From assembly GCF_001619985.1 (NCBI RefSeq), contig NW_017264193.1, positions 2,609,726 to 2,673,725 on the forward strand: a DNA stretch of 64,000 bases, given 5' to 3'. The notes beneath the pieces are model-generated. The model searched no databases and was not told the origin of the DNA. It saw nothing but the letters and a program-made list of their open reading frames with translations. The translations under genes and the position numbers were made by a program. Origin of the DNA: Xylona heveae TC161 (Eukaryota; Ascomycota; Xylonomycetes; Xylonales; Xylonaceae). Positions 12,509 to 24,706 of the stretch are shown one piece after another; position 1 is the first letter of the stretch; each line of letters starts with the position of its first letter.

Positions 12509-13660
12509 TCAAACATCTTCCCCGGAAATCTGTGCATGCTTGAAATACTTCATGCCCACCCAAGCTACTACCACCCATACCCAGGCCATTACCGCAGTCA
12601 GTATTATCAGAGCCGGATAGTATCCCACAACGGGTAGAGTTGGATCATCTTCCAATTCTGGAGGAGCATAAGGTGTCTCGCCGACGTCCCACGCCCAGCT
12701 CCATACACCTAAACAGCTTCCCATTCCTACCACAAATACAATCCAAGTCACGACCAGGACAATCCAGCCCCAGCGCTCCGTCTCTGTGTAGTCCCATTCT
12801 TCGAGAGAACTTGATGGATCAGGCACCAAAGCCGCTGCCTTTGACTTGTTCCCTGAACGACGCCGCTGCAGTGCACTGGGCTGGGAAGAAAAGTAGGAAT
12901 CTGATCCAGACGACGGACGACGCAGCGCTGATGGCGTCACATATCGATGCGGAAAAGTTAGCACTTCATCGTCGTCGGTAGTGGATAACGTTGGACTTGT
13001 AACGGGCGAGCCAAGAGCATGCGATGCATTCTGCGCCGAGGTGTTTATTTTCGTTATCTCGGATGATCCAGGATAGCCAATGGCATACGCAGTTCTTTGT
13101 CCCAGGTTGTCAGACGCGGGTTCATCAACCAGGCGAATCTCGGAGCCCTGCGAAGAGTGCGCATCCATTCTTTTCGAATCCGACATTGGTCCTTGCAATG
13201 ACTGACTGGAATGAAAGTCCGCAGGAAACTCAGAGGGCATCTGTCTGGCGGACGCCTTCACGGCGGTTTCTCCGCGGCGGCGGTCTTCATTATCCAGGTG
13301 CAGCTTGCCAGTGCCAAGCAAGGCAGTCTTTCTCAGCGACCCTTTTCTTCTCCTAGATCGTTGCTGTTGGACCACCCCTGCCATTGCTCCCCGTGGTTTA
13401 TTGATGTGGTCCGCTTCCCCCAGATCACGCCCGACTCCATCTTGTGTACCTTCAAGCTTTTCTTCCTCTTGTGTGTCATCTTCCTCTTGCCCATTTCTCA
13501 GGAAAGACAGCTTGGACAAGATACTCCCCGAAAGGCTTCGCTTATGCCCCAGTTTTGCTCTGCCATTGGCTTTCGATACATCTCCTAGAGTCTTCTTTTG
13601 ATCGAGTTGAGGCTGCACAACGGTTTCAGCGTCCAGCACTCGAATGGCTCCATCTTCCAT
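12509..13660 (-). CDS. Conserved-looking fungal membrane protein, two C-terminal helices
   Basis: Single exon, 383 residues. Residues 1-285 are disordered, basic and Ser-rich (HKRSLSGSILSKLSF, RRRKGSLRKTALLG), with possible phosphorylation sites. The folded part is C-terminal: a Trp-rich hydrophobic segment at ~296-320 (WGWIVLVVTWIVFVVGMG), a short loop with Pro/Glu/Asp, and a second segment at ~347-375 ending in KYFKHA. The very high Trp content and the PPELEDDPTLPVVGYYP loop between the helices suggest a conserved domain, but I do not recognise it by name. Probably anchored in ER or Golgi membrane with the long tail in the cytosol. No function is proposed. Confidence 0.75.
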   Translation of the reverse strand: MEDGAIRVLDAETVVQPQLDQKKTLGDVSKANGRAKLGHKRSLSGSILSKLSFLRNGQEEDDTQEEEKLEGTQDGVGRDLGEADHINKPRGAMAGVVQQQRSRRRKGSLRKTALLGTGKLHLDNEDRRRGETAVKASARQMPSEFPADFHSSQSLQGPMSDSKRMDAHSSQGSEIRLVDEPASDNLGQRTAYAIGYPGSSEITKINTSAQNASHALGSPVTSPTLSTTDDDEVLTFPHRYVTPSALRRPSSGSDSYFSSQPSALQRRRSGNKSKAAALVPDPSSSLEEWDYTETERWGWIVLVVTWIVFVVGMGSCLGVWSWAWDVGETPYAPPELEDDPTLPVVGYYPALIILTAVMAWVWVVVAWVGMKYFKHAQISGEDV

Positions 13661-14266
13661 TTTTCTCGAAAGTGGCGAGCCTTGCTGAGTCCAACACAGC
13701 TCTATTGCACGTCTCTATACAAGTCTCCCACTCAGAGTTCGAGTCACGTATCCCAGCGTCATGAAGCTGTGGCATGGAGCCAAGTGCAGCTCAGAGCTTC
13801 GTTTCGATTCAGGGTGTCGGTAGCAAATAGCGAGGTCATCCAAGGTCCATAGTGAAGCAGAAAAACTGAGCACAATTATTGCTCAGACGAATAAGGGAAA
13901 GATACGTAGGAAGATTGGAGGCTTCGCAGGGGTGGTGAATTGATGATAAAGAGTTCGGATTGTTGCTGAATGGCATGTGAGGTCGTTGATGGCGGTGCAC
14001 GGACATTTAACCTGCAGGGTGTCTATTCCTTTTCTGATGTTACGCGCTGTGGATACAGTTAACCCTATAACTATTGCGGAGAGACAGATACAACTCTCCC
14101 CAACTTAATATCACTATCACCCACGCCTCCACCGCACCCTGTTCCCTCTCAGTACGCACCTGATTTCACAGCAATCGCAGTGCTGTCTTGTGCATCCTGG
14201 ATGTAATTTGCATGCGATCGGGAGGCTCGATTTTATTGTGAATCCCACGCCCGACTGTTGGGCAAT
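13661..14266. other. Intergenic, divergent promoters
   Basis: Shared upstream region of the membrane-protein gene (minus) and ZRG17 (plus). CT-rich tracts near 14090-14150 precede the ZRG17 start. No open frame with support. Confidence 0.5.
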
Positions 14267-15828
14267 ATGGCGTCGAGCCTCCCAATACCCGTCCCTCCAA
14301 AGACGCCCACGCCGCCTCCTGACGAGGATGAGTTCCAGCAGCAGCAACAGGAGCAGCAGCAATCCCTGGGTCTAGGGCTTGAAGGCTTGCCTCCAAACTC
14401 TTCATCAACGGTCTCATATGACCCAAATACCTTATCGCCCATGAACTGGACATTTCCAGGCCGTCTTGGCTCCTTGCCCTCACCCGCCAACACCTTCAGT
14501 CCTGCTAGTACTGCAACAGCCTACAGTCCCATGACGGGCGAGAATGCTATATCTGTCAATGGATCCAATGGGATTCCCCGAAGTCCTTTCAACTTCCAGA
14601 CTACGACCTTGGCACGATCGCCGGTTGCGAAATCTGTATGGAAACCCCCACGCTTGTTCATGAGAGATAGTTACTGACATGACAACATTTAGAACATGGG
14701 CCAACGTCGAGGACACAAGTATAAGCACAGCAGTGTATCCCACCAGATATTCTTGGAGCCAGAGCCTCGAGCTCCTCTCCCGTTGCCGGCGTCATTAGAT
14801 ATCCCGACATTTCTGGAGTGCCGGAAGAGTATGTCCAAAGAACAGCGGTCCCGCATCATTTGGTGCTGCTGTCACATGTTTGTGGCCGCATACACGCTCT
14901 GGAGCGCGCAAGAGTCATTGGCGCTCACTGCCCTCTCCCATCTTATCTGCTTTGATGCGCTGGGCGCATTCTTGTGTGTGATGGTAGACGTGTTGGGCAA
15001 TTTCGAAGTTTGGAAGCGGTCGAGTATTCGACATCCATTTGGGTATGTGCATATCCTCTCTTTCTATTGGGCACGGAATAAAAATAATCTAATTTGCCAT
15101 GTAGCCTTGAGAGAGCAGAGGTCTTAGCCGGGTTTGCCATGTCGGTTTTCCTCGTCTTCATGGGACTCGACCTCATCTCTCACAATCTTCAGCATATGCT
15201 CGAGGGTCTCGGCCATGAACCTCACCATGAGCATAAGCATGCCCGGATCTCGCCCGGTAGCGTGGACCTCGCATCACTTCTTGCAATACTATCTACACTT
15301 GTTTCTGCTATCGGACTCAAGAACCATGCCAGAATCGGGAAAGCCATGCGCTTTGCTTACATTGAATCTCTCCCATCGGTGCTGAGCAACCCAGCCCATT
15401 TTCTCACCCTTTCGTGCTCATCTCTACTCCTTCTCCTTCCGCTCCTCTCTATCCAGATGTACGTTTGGCTTGATCGCGCTCTTTCCGGTACCATTGCCAT
15501 TTCCATGTGCACGCTTGGTGCCCGATTGAGCAAGACTCTTGGGTTCATGCTGCTCATGTCTTATTCTGGGGGAGGCGTGTCGGAGGCCATGCGGGAGATT
15601 GAAGATGATCCTTCCGTCACCTACGTTGAAGAGGCCAAGTTCTGGCAGGTACACTATGGACTTTGCATGGCCAATCTGAAGCTTCGAGTAAGAGGTGGTG
15701 AAGATGCAATGTTACGATTGAGGGATCGAGTAACCAGCATCGTGCGCAACCGGTTAGGAGGCGGATACGGTGGTGGTGGCGGCCAACGATGGGAAGTTTC
15801 CACTCAGATGAGCATGGAAAAGGATTAA
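14267..15828 (+). CDS. zrg17: Zrg17-type zinc transporter subunit (cation diffusion facilitator)
   Basis: CDF family member that in yeast forms a heteromer with Msc2 to bring zinc into the ER. Exons 14267-14635, 14693-15042 and 15105-15828 give 480 residues; the start at 14267 (MASSLPIPV) is the first ATG of the frame. Residues ~1-130 are Pro/Ser/Gln-rich. The first membrane helices include LICFDALGAFLCVMVDVLG, with the CDF metal-site Asp residues, and HPFGLERAEVLAGF, the CDF signature, which is rebuilt exactly across intron 2. A His-rich loop (EPHHEHKHA) follows, then four more hydrophobic segments and a cytosolic C-terminal domain ending in a Gly-rich stretch. The QIFLEPEPR block before the first helix is typical of Zrg17 orthologues. 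Confidence 0.88.
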
Positions 15829-16281
15829 AGGAAAAAAAAAAAAGGCTTTGCTAATAACGAAACCTCGTAAAAAAATTTTTTGCATCTGAAAACGAAGCAC
15901 ATCGATCGGCGCAGGCGTACAAGAGCTCTTACGCGGCGTTGAATAATAACCGACTTCAGCGGGATTTTGTATTTGAGCAATTTCGGCATCATTTCTTGTA
16001 CATTTGAAGACACAGCGGCATAGCAAAAGCTAGAAAGCAGTTGAATGTATAAATCTTTTGTTTTGTTTCATTTTATATATCTCTCAAAGTATAAATGTAG
16101 ACGGTGGTCTGTTCACTGAATGGATCAAACAGAGAACAATGGCCGAGTTCCCGTCGGGGTGAAACTCTCCCCACCTCCGATGACTGAGCTTTGGACCCTG
16201 AGCTAATCACACCAAGAACCATTCGAACACACAGAAGGGACGAGCAACGATGACAAGGTAATTACAGAGGAAATAGCGCTG
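15829..16281. other. Intergenic, ZRG17 3' flank and DSC1 promoter
   Basis: Begins with an A-rich 3' UTR (15831-15845). 16050-16281 is the likely DSC1 promoter. Nothing else seen. Confidence 0.5.
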
Positions 16282-18902
16282 ATGGACACTCCTCGCGCAG
16301 TTCTCCTGATTCTTATCCTTCTCTTTCTTTTTCTTTCTCCGGACCCCCAGCAGCCCAGTCCTACCCAAGGGCATGAGCTCGATGACCTCATTGTTGAAGA
16401 ACGTCGCCGTCTCGACCTGCTGAACAGGACACGATACGGCGACTTTGACGCACCGAATAACCGCTGGCTGAATATAACTGGGCTTCGGGAAGAGGATGGA
16501 TTTGCGTGGCAACTACTTCCCACGATCAAGGAGAGGGCCAGGGAACAGCTCAAGGGCGCGGTTGGCGAGCGTGGATTACGAGAACTCGAAGGAAATATTG
16601 AAGAACTTCCGCCAGCCGCCGAGCCCGAAGCCGGTCTCCCAGAAGCTCTCAAGCATTCTGTGATTCCCCTATACCAGAATCTTACCGGGTTTCTTCATGG
16701 GGAATGGGTTCGGTCAAAAGCAGTCCCGCAGATCCCAGTGCCGCATATCAACCTCACGGAGTCTGTGCCGCATCTGTTCTTTGCATCCGAGACCTTTGAA
16801 AGAAATGTGACGGGACCGAATGGAGATATTCAAATTGACTTGGATGAGAAAGTCAGCAGGACACTAAAGGGCGATGATGCTGGTTTGGTTCGAGAAGTCA
16901 CCGCACAGATGACGATCAAGGACGACGTGTCAGGCGGAGATGGCTGGATGGCAAGACTACACGGTGTGCATTATCCAACATTTGGTGCTGTTGTATTGAC
17001 AACGACGAGCGAAAGGTACTGGGTCTTTACCTCTCCCTCTCTCCAGCTTCGTACTCACAATTGTATGCTAGGTTCGCTGGCTTATTCGCACTGCCGCATT
17101 TCTCCCTCTCAGAACGGACCTACTCGCTATCTCAACGCCTCTTGAACCGAACCATATCCTCCTCGATCAATAGCCAAGTGTCCAAGGGTTGGCTGGCACC
17201 CCTAAATCCATGGTCATCGACGCCTGGCCATCCAGCAGATATACCATCCAAGCCTCGCTGCGAATACATTGTATACCTACAGCAACATGCGGCGGATTTC
17301 AGCGACAAAGATGGAGGCAATCAACAGGTGCTCAGGCAGATTGAGGACGAGCTTCGTTATCCAACGGGTGCATCGCTTCCCAGCGCGCCTCCACTCGTCA
17401 TGTCCGCCCTGATCTTCTCTCCTGACTGCGGGATACTACTCGAATCCAAGAGTCAGCCTGAAACTTCCGCCGCAGAAAGCCTGCATATCACGGGTCCCAA
17501 GATTGAATCGTACATATCTCAAGCGAGAAATTACAGTCTTTTATTTGCATGCATCATGATTATGCAAATTATCCTCCTGATGAGACAAATGAAAGACGCC
17601 TCAACTCCATCTACGCGGAGCCGAATAAGCTTCTACACTATCGCAATGATGTCCATGGGCGATGGATTCGCAACCATGGCCTTTTCTGCCATCGGTCTGT
17701 TCACAGACTCTGTTTTCCTTCCATTCATCGCTACTTCCTTTCTGTCTCTCTTCTGCGTCAGCTTCTTTGGCATGAAATTCCTCATGGAAATTTGGACCGT
17801 GCAAGCACCGGAACGACAAGAACGCGAGCGCGAGCGACAAGCCGCTGCTCAAGCTGCTAACAGCACAACCAATACCACGGCAACCTCAATGCCAATAATA
17901 ACGGCCTCTGGCGCAGACACTCTCCCTCTCCCTGTCACCGCCCGGCGTCCCAATGAGACCAGCGCAACGCCCATCATTATAGCGCCAGATCAAGACTCTC
18001 CGCCTGATACTCCAACACCCTCTCCTGCCCCTAACAACCCGACAACCACCAATACCACTACACCCGCTCAAACTCCTGGCTCCGCCCGCCGCGAATTCGG
18101 CGCCCTCTATTCTCGATTCTACTTTCTCCTTCTCATCCTCATCTTCCTTTCTCTCCACGCTATGTCCTGGCCACCCGGTCTACGCTCGGCATATACCAAC
18201 GGCCTCGCATTGACCTATCTCTCGTTCTGGGTCCCCCAAATATACCGCAACATTATGCGCAACTGCCGCAAGGCTCTGCGCTGGGAATACGTCGTGGGCC
18301 AATCAATCCTGCGTCTTGCGCCTTTTATGTATTTCTACACCGTCCCTGGTAACGTCCTCTTTGCCAAAACCGACCGCACTGCCGCCCTCGTGCTCATCGG
18401 ATGGGTCTGGATCCAAATTTGCGTGCTAGTCAGCCAGGAGGTCCTTGGGCCAAGATTCTTCGTGCCCCGCGGATGGGCCCCCGAGGCGTATGACTACCAT
18501 CCTGTCCTAAGAGAAGATGATTTGGAAAGCGGAGCGACCATGCCGATTGGGTTTTCCGCCGCAGAAGCTGAGGCTGAAGCTGGATCGCCTTCTTCTCCGT
18601 CGGCGGCCGTTCCAGGCTCGTCGTCCGGACGACAAGGCGGTAAACGCACGTTCGATTGTGCTATTTGTATGAACAACATCGAAGTCCCGATAATCCCAGC
18701 CGGTAGCGGGGCCGAAGGAGGAGGGCGAGATGAATCCGGTGGTGGTGGAATCACAGGTGGTGGTACCACCAGTACTCTCCTTGCCCGTCGTGCGTACATG
18801 GTTACCCCGTGTCGACATATTTTTCACAGTGATTGCCTTGAGGGCTGGATGCGGTTTCGTCTGCAGTGCCCGATATGCAGGGAGACGTTGCCGCCGCTTT
18901 GA
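16282..18902 (+). CDS. dsc1: DSC E3 ubiquitin ligase subunit 1 (Tul1-like RING-H2 membrane protein)
   Basis: Catalytic subunit of the Golgi/endosomal Dsc complex, which ubiquitylates membrane proteins and in many fungi starts cleavage of the SREBP sterol regulator. Exons 16282-17015 and 17072-18902 give 854 residues. The N-terminus is a signal/anchor (AVLLILILLFLFLS), followed by a lumenal domain with NxT/S sites (NRT, NIT, NLT). Six or more membrane segments lie between residues ~390 and ~680, interrupted by a Thr/Pro/Asn-rich loop. The C-terminal RING-H2 reads CAICMNN ... TPCRHIFHSDCLEGW ... CPICRETLPPL, with the Pro-Leu end shared by Tul1/Dsc1 proteins. A ~45-residue Gly-rich insert separates the first two cysteine pairs of the RING. 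Confidence 0.93.
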
Positions 18903-19462
18903 AAGAGCAGCAGGGTACATGAACGACTCTTCACGTCTGGCGTTGCTTGTTGGCTCTGTATATAGCCAGAAGAAAAAAAGGGCAATTGTTAATAGTGAAG
19001 TTTAGCATGTCATAGGAAGTAACAAACTTCAGTCATTTCCCTTTTTTGATTATGGAATATGAATGATTTGTACAAATATGTAATGTAGGCAAAACGGTAT
19101 GATGAATTTACTATATTACTATCACAGTTAAACCGCAAGTACGGTCATATGTAAGGTTTTTTTTGTGATTCAAATGGGTATTAATTAAGGTACAAAAGTC
19201 TCCGAAACTGAACCAAATAACGCCATTACATCCCCTGTCCAATTTTACCCCCCTGCTATCTCCTTAAAAACGATTGTTTCATAATGATGCTGAAAACTCC
19301 CTCGCTGATGCATCGGATGTTGTAAGTCTGTGTGTCGAAATGGATGGGGGGATGTGTGTGTATAGTGGCATCGGTGCCCGAGTCTCTGAATGATTTGAAT
19401 TCCTGCACCGGCTGCAGTAAGAGAAGGGAAAAAGAGAGAGCATATAGCGCCTAACATGCCGC
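18903..19462. other. Intergenic between convergent genes
   Basis: 3' flanks of DSC1 and DUG3. AT-rich at 19030-19200, with no further content seen. Confidence 0.5.
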
Positions 19463-20893
19463 TCAGGCACTTAGCGCTACGCTGGCACATTGGGCTTTAA
19501 GTTCTCGTATCTGCTCAGGCTCGGATGAGTCCATTACACCGCCTGCTCCTCCGCCTACTACGGGGACTGTGAATTGAAGGTTGCGCTCTGCAGTGGGAGA
19601 AGTGGACGATGATGAAACAGACTCGGGGGCTTGGTCGTCCTCAGTCACGGTACCCCCCGGCGCATTGCTCACAAGGCCCTTGGACACGGCGAAGCACGAG
19701 GAGCGCTGGTGCGAGGGGTTGTAGCTGTAGAATTCGTCGATGATGGGATGGACCAGGACGTTTTGCTTGTGGATGGTTAGAATCGAATTGGTTGGGACGG
19801 TGACCCAGTTGTCTGTGCGTTGCGGCCAGATGTTAGTTTTTTGTAAACTTGGGTACGGTTATGGAATGATTAAAAGGGGAAGAGCATACCTCTCTCAAAA
19901 GTCAAGGGCTCGCTGGCCACGAGGACAATATCAGCTCCCTTGTCCCGTCTCTCCATGGTATAGTTGCCCGGCTCGTCGTGTTGTTTCCAGTTGGTGCCAG
20001 AGGAGAAATACAAGCTCGCAGCTTCGTCCGTCTTGCTGCTGATGTAGCGCGTGCAGACCACGCTGTGTCCGTCGGTGACGGCAAAATTGAGCAAGCTCCG
20101 AGTATCCAGGTCTTTGCCCTTGATTTCGGCGGGGATAGCCCTGATTGCGGCGTTGATCCGCTCAATGACTTTGAGCATCGCTTTGCGCAGGACGGAATGC
20201 CCAAATCCGTCCGCAGGTTCTGAACTCGGGTCGTAGCCCATTTTTTCCAAGCTGTCGAGGAACAACGCAAATGCCCATTCGCTGTCCGTGCTGCCTTGGA
20301 CGCCCAGAAACCACCGGTCCGCAACGGAGTCGCAGAGCGGCCGCTTCACGTACTTGAATGCCCCGATACCGCCGTTATGCATCCACATCAGGCTCCGGTG
20401 GCGAAATGGGTGGCAGTTGCTGTCGGAAAGACTGCCTTCAGTGGTTGCCCGCACGTGCGCAAAGATGAGTGATGAGGTCGTCTTGCTGGCAAGTCGCTCC
20501 AGGTTGATGCAGTTCCACGCAGGGATAGTCGAGGTAAAGAGACATGGCTCAGGTCCAAGCTCAGGATGAGTGTAGTAGCCTACGCCGAAGCCATCGCCGT
20601 TGTGCGGTCGACGAGTGTCCTGGAGAGAGAGGGTTTGGGTTAGTACACCGTTCGGAGAAAGTGTAACGGGCGGATTAGGTCGAAAGCTTTTTGGGGACGG
20701 ACAAACGTACAAGACGCAATCGTGAGTCGTAGGACTGGGTCAAGATAGAGTGAGAAGGGTCCAAGATCAGCTTGGACAGAAGGATCTCGTTCTTGCCCTT
20801 GAAGACCTATAGAGATGTATTGTGTGATTAGCTATCTATAGTATGTAGCCGGAGATAATTCCTATCGCGCAGACTCACAAGAAATCTGCACAT
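19463..20893 (-). CDS. dug3: Dug3-type class II glutamine amidotransferase (glutathione degradation)
   Basis: Dug3 works with Dug2 to cleave the gamma-glutamyl bond of glutathione in the cytosol. Four exons fit in phase: 20893-20879, 20806-20711, 20619-19890 and 19812-19463, giving 396 residues. The 15-nt first exon encodes MCRFL, which places the nucleophile Cys2 right after the initiator, as class II amidotransferases require after Met removal. NGDGFGVGYY, FAHVRATTEGSLSDSNCHPF and WMHNGGIGAFK are the glutaminase-fold motifs. GSTDSEWAFALFL is the family's TDSE region. The C-terminal ~80 residues are Ser/Thr-rich and variable. Sequence and length agree with fungal DUG3. Confidence 0.93.
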
Positions 20894-21737
20894 GCTGGCA
20901 AAATATAAAACTGACACGAGTGCCTAGCGGATTGTTGAAATACGTCGAGGCAGTTGCAGAGAAGGTTGTGTTTGTTGTGAGCTAGAGAGGAGGAGGAGAG
21001 CTCAGATAGATGGAATGAGTGTATTTTATTTCGATACGAGTGTTCAGCTGAGTTCCGAGATGGCGCAATTGCCGCCTCAAGTGAAACCACCTGCGGTGTG
21101 ACAAACACAAAACCTAATAGCTCACTTCGCTACAGTGGAATCTGTTCTCAATTATTGAAGGCAAGAGAATTGATTTTTACTGAAATAACATGACTCATCT
21201 TATCATGAAGCTCGCTCTCTCAAACTGTCCTTTCACTCTGGGAGGTTGGACATAATATTGTGCTAGTGATTCTTTATTTATGCTCCGCTCAATCTTGCAT
21301 TTCCATGCTGCATTCTTTGCGGAATTACATGAATGGACTCAAATTGTTAGGATACCTTTGTGGTAAATGTTTTTATTATTACAATGTCACTGATAATGTG
21401 TGAACTCTCCTGACGCTTTTGGGATTCGGTATGATATGGTTTCTTTAACTGCATTCTTAACTGAATTTCAGTTAACATCAAAAGTTGCGGTGAAGCAAAA
21501 GTTGGGTACTTTGACTTCCTGGTAAAATGGCGGGATCACCAAGTACTGTGTTCTCGGCTGCCTGCCGACGTCAAAGGCGCCCGATTAGATCCTCATTCTT
21601 CCCCAGGGCATTGATTTCATCCATCTTACAACCACAACAACCCTTTCATGCGAAACCTCTTTCACCTCTGATGGCTTGATAATAGCCAGACAGAGGCAGC
21701 TGAAGCTTATGCTGATCCTTGACTGCTTTTGCACAGC
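20894..21737. other. Intergenic, divergent promoters of DUG3 and MGM1
   Basis: About 840 bp. AT-rich at 21160-21460; the MGM1-proximal part has short CT tracts. No supported gene. Confidence 0.5.
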
Positions 21738-24706
21738 ATGAGTGGCAGGTTATTTTCATCCCGGCTGCCGCCACTGGCCCGGAGGGCTCCCCTCCATATT
21801 ACTCGACGAGTGATGCATCATGCCAGTGCCAGAGCTGGTGGACTTCTAGGAGTGCAAAATAGTCTTTTACGAACTGTTCAACGTCGGCCTTGGCCCCAGG
21901 GTGCTTTCTCGGTTCATAATGTCCCCGCCGTGCGCACAATCTCCTTTGCGCGCGCACTTCCCAAGCTGGTCTTGAGGTTAGCCAGACTGCCGGCCCTGTT
22001 TGGCGGAGCGACAATTGCAGGTCTTGCATACGTCCAATACCAAGCCACGCGTAAGTGATTCGGAAAACCTACTGTCTCCAATGACTAGTGCTGATTTCTT
22101 GGGACTATAGAGGCAGGAAATTATGCCATGGACGCGCTTCGAAGAGCTGGTGACGTTACAGGCGAAACGGCTGGCAGCATATTTGGCGGTGCCATGGATA
22201 TAGTGGACCAGACACGGAGAGGGTGGGAGCGCACCAAAGATGACGTCGAACTACCAGAGTGGCTACGATTGATATTGAGAAAGGAAGCTGGGTCAGAGGG
22301 CGGAGAAGGTGGATCCTCTGGACCAGAAGGCTCCCCAAAGCAGAGCAGAGCAGCTGGAGCAGCGGCCGTGGGAGGCGCGACTGGAGCGGCTTTTGGGTAC
22401 AGCGAGTCATCTGAGGAAGACGATCGTTCTGGAGAGCAAACCGCAAGGGACGACCAAATGATGATGCTGACGAAGAAGATGATTGAGATTCGAAACATGC
22501 TGCAGACCATTGGCCAGTCCGACACTTTGACGCTGCCCTCGATCGTTGTCATTGGATCACAGTCGTCCGGAAAGAGCTCCGTTTTGGAAGCCATCGTCGG
22601 TCACGAATTTCTGCCCAAGGGCTCGAATATGGTAACCAGGAGACCCATTGAGCTTACACTTGTCAACACTCCCGATGCGCACGCCGAGTACGGAGAATTC
22701 CCGTCGTTGGGTCTTGGCAAGATGACAGACTTTTCTCAGATCCAGCGGACCTTGACCGATCTCAACCTCGCCGTCCCAGCTGAGAAATGTGTCTCCGACG
22801 ATCCAATCCAGCTCCACATTTACTCTCCTAATGTCCCAGACCTTTCTCTCATCGACCTCCCTGGATATATCCAGATTGCAGGACATGATCAACCAAAGGA
22901 GCTCAAGCAAAAGATCTCGGAGCTCTGTGACAAATATATCCAACCTCCGAACGTCATTCTCGCGATTTCCGCTGCGGATGTCGACCTTGCCAACTCGACT
23001 GCCTTGCGTGCTAGCCGCCGAGTTGACCCAAGAGGTGAACGTACAATTGGCGTCATTACCAAGATGGACTTGGTCGATGCCCAACGGGGCGCCAGCATTC
23101 TGGGGGATCGGAAATACCCCTTGCGATTGGGATATGTTGGAGTTGTCTGCCGCGTGCCACACAGCACTGGTCTCTTCTCCCGGGGCGGCGGAAATATTAC
23201 AAACGCCATCGTGAAGAACGAGAATGCCTACTTCTCTGCTCACCCTCTTGAGTTCGGCCCAGAGTCAGAGCTCTTCGTGGGTACGAGCACCCTGCGAAAG
23301 AAACTCATGCAGGTGCTTGAACAGACCATGGCATCTAGCCTCCAAGGAACAAGTGATGCAATTCACCAGGAGCTGGAAGAAGCTACTTATGAATTCAAGG
23401 TGCAGTACAACGACCGTCCGCTGAGCGCCGAATCCTATCTTGCCGAAAGCCTAGATGCATTCAAGCACTCCTTTAAGGAATTTGCCGAACACTTTGGCCG
23501 TCCCCAAGTACGAGAGCTCCTCAAGCGCGAGCTCGATCAGCGGGTCCTGGATATTCTTGCCCAGCGTTATTGGAACAAGCCCATCAGTGAGCTAGGTCCA
23601 GCGTCAGCTGAACCCGAGCCATTGAGTGGGCTTCCCAAGGCTGATCCAGAATCTCTCTTCTGGCACAGAAAGCTCGACGCGTCTGCATCTTCTCTCACAA
23701 AGCTGGGCGTAGGAAGACTTGCCACTACTGTCCTTGCGAACCAGCTACAGGCGCATGTTGATCATCTGATCTCTACCTCGACGTTTTCGGCGCACCCGTT
23801 TGCCCGCCAGGCCATCTCCGAGGCAGCCTCTGGCATTCTTAACGAGCGTTTCTACGGCACAAGCGACCAGGTTGAGAACTGCATCAAGCCGTACAAATTT
23901 GAGATTGAAGTGGAGGATAATGAGTGGTCCAAAGGTCGTGAGAACGTCACCGGCTCTCTCAAAGAGGAGCTGGTGGCCGTAGAGGCTGCTATGAAAGATG
24001 TCGAGGCCCGCATAGGCGGCAAACGGAAATTGAAGGACGTACTGGGCTTCGTGGAGCGTGTGAGGAAAGGAGATGTAGTACTAGAAGGAGATGGTGTTGG
24101 CGGTGCTGGAGGCTTCAGCTCTGCTCTTCTGGCAACAGGTACGGTCTTTGAATGACGTGAAATTGAAAACCATAGCTAAGTGAATACAGGTCGAGAGGCA
24201 GCCTTCCTTCGGGATCGCGCGGATATCATCAAGATGCGACTTTTGGCGGTCAAGTCAAAGCAATGCGCTACAAAAAAGAACAAGTATTACTGCCCAGAGG
24301 TCTTTTTGGATGTGGTTGCCGACAAATTGACTGCAACGGCTGTCTTATTCCTGAACGTTGAGCTCCTTTCGGAGTTTTATTACAACGTAGGTGTTGCAAT
24401 GTTATAGCCAGTCGTTCCGGTCTGAGTTTACTGACCTTTCATTTCAATCAAATACAGTTCCCCCGTGAGCTCGATTCCCGACTTGGCAAGCACCTCTCCG
24501 ACACGGAAGTCGAGCGGTTCGCGCGAGAAGATCCCAAAATCAGACGCCACCTTGATATTATCCGTCGCAAGGAAATGCTCGAGCTTGTGTTGGAAAAGAT
24601 GGAGAGTTTACGCCAGCTCGAGGGCCGCGAGAAGCGATCCAAGGCCGCACAACAGCAAGCAGCAGCCGCTGCCAAAGAGCGAGGACGAGGATGGAGTTTC
24701 TTCTGA
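21738..24706 (+). CDS. mgm1: Mgm1/OPA1 mitochondrial inner-membrane dynamin GTPase
   Basis: Drives inner-membrane fusion and crista shape. Exons 21738-22050, 22111-24138, 24190-24386 and 24458-24706 give 928 residues. The N-terminus is an Arg-rich presequence, followed by a membrane segment (ALFGGATIAGLAYVQYQ), the place where long and short forms diverge after rhomboid cleavage in yeast. Residues ~165-215 are acidic and low in complexity. GTPase motifs are complete: G1 GSQSSGKSS (~253), G2 threonine in RRPIELT, G3 DLPG, G4 TKMD. The helical stalk and a C-terminal assembly domain (FPRELDSRLGKHLSD ... LEKMESLRQLEG) close the protein. The last two introns are short and canonical. Confidence 0.96.

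Noticed and set aside
22557-23243. 228-codon minus-strand open frame
   Set aside because: Antisense of the MGM1 GTPase domain.
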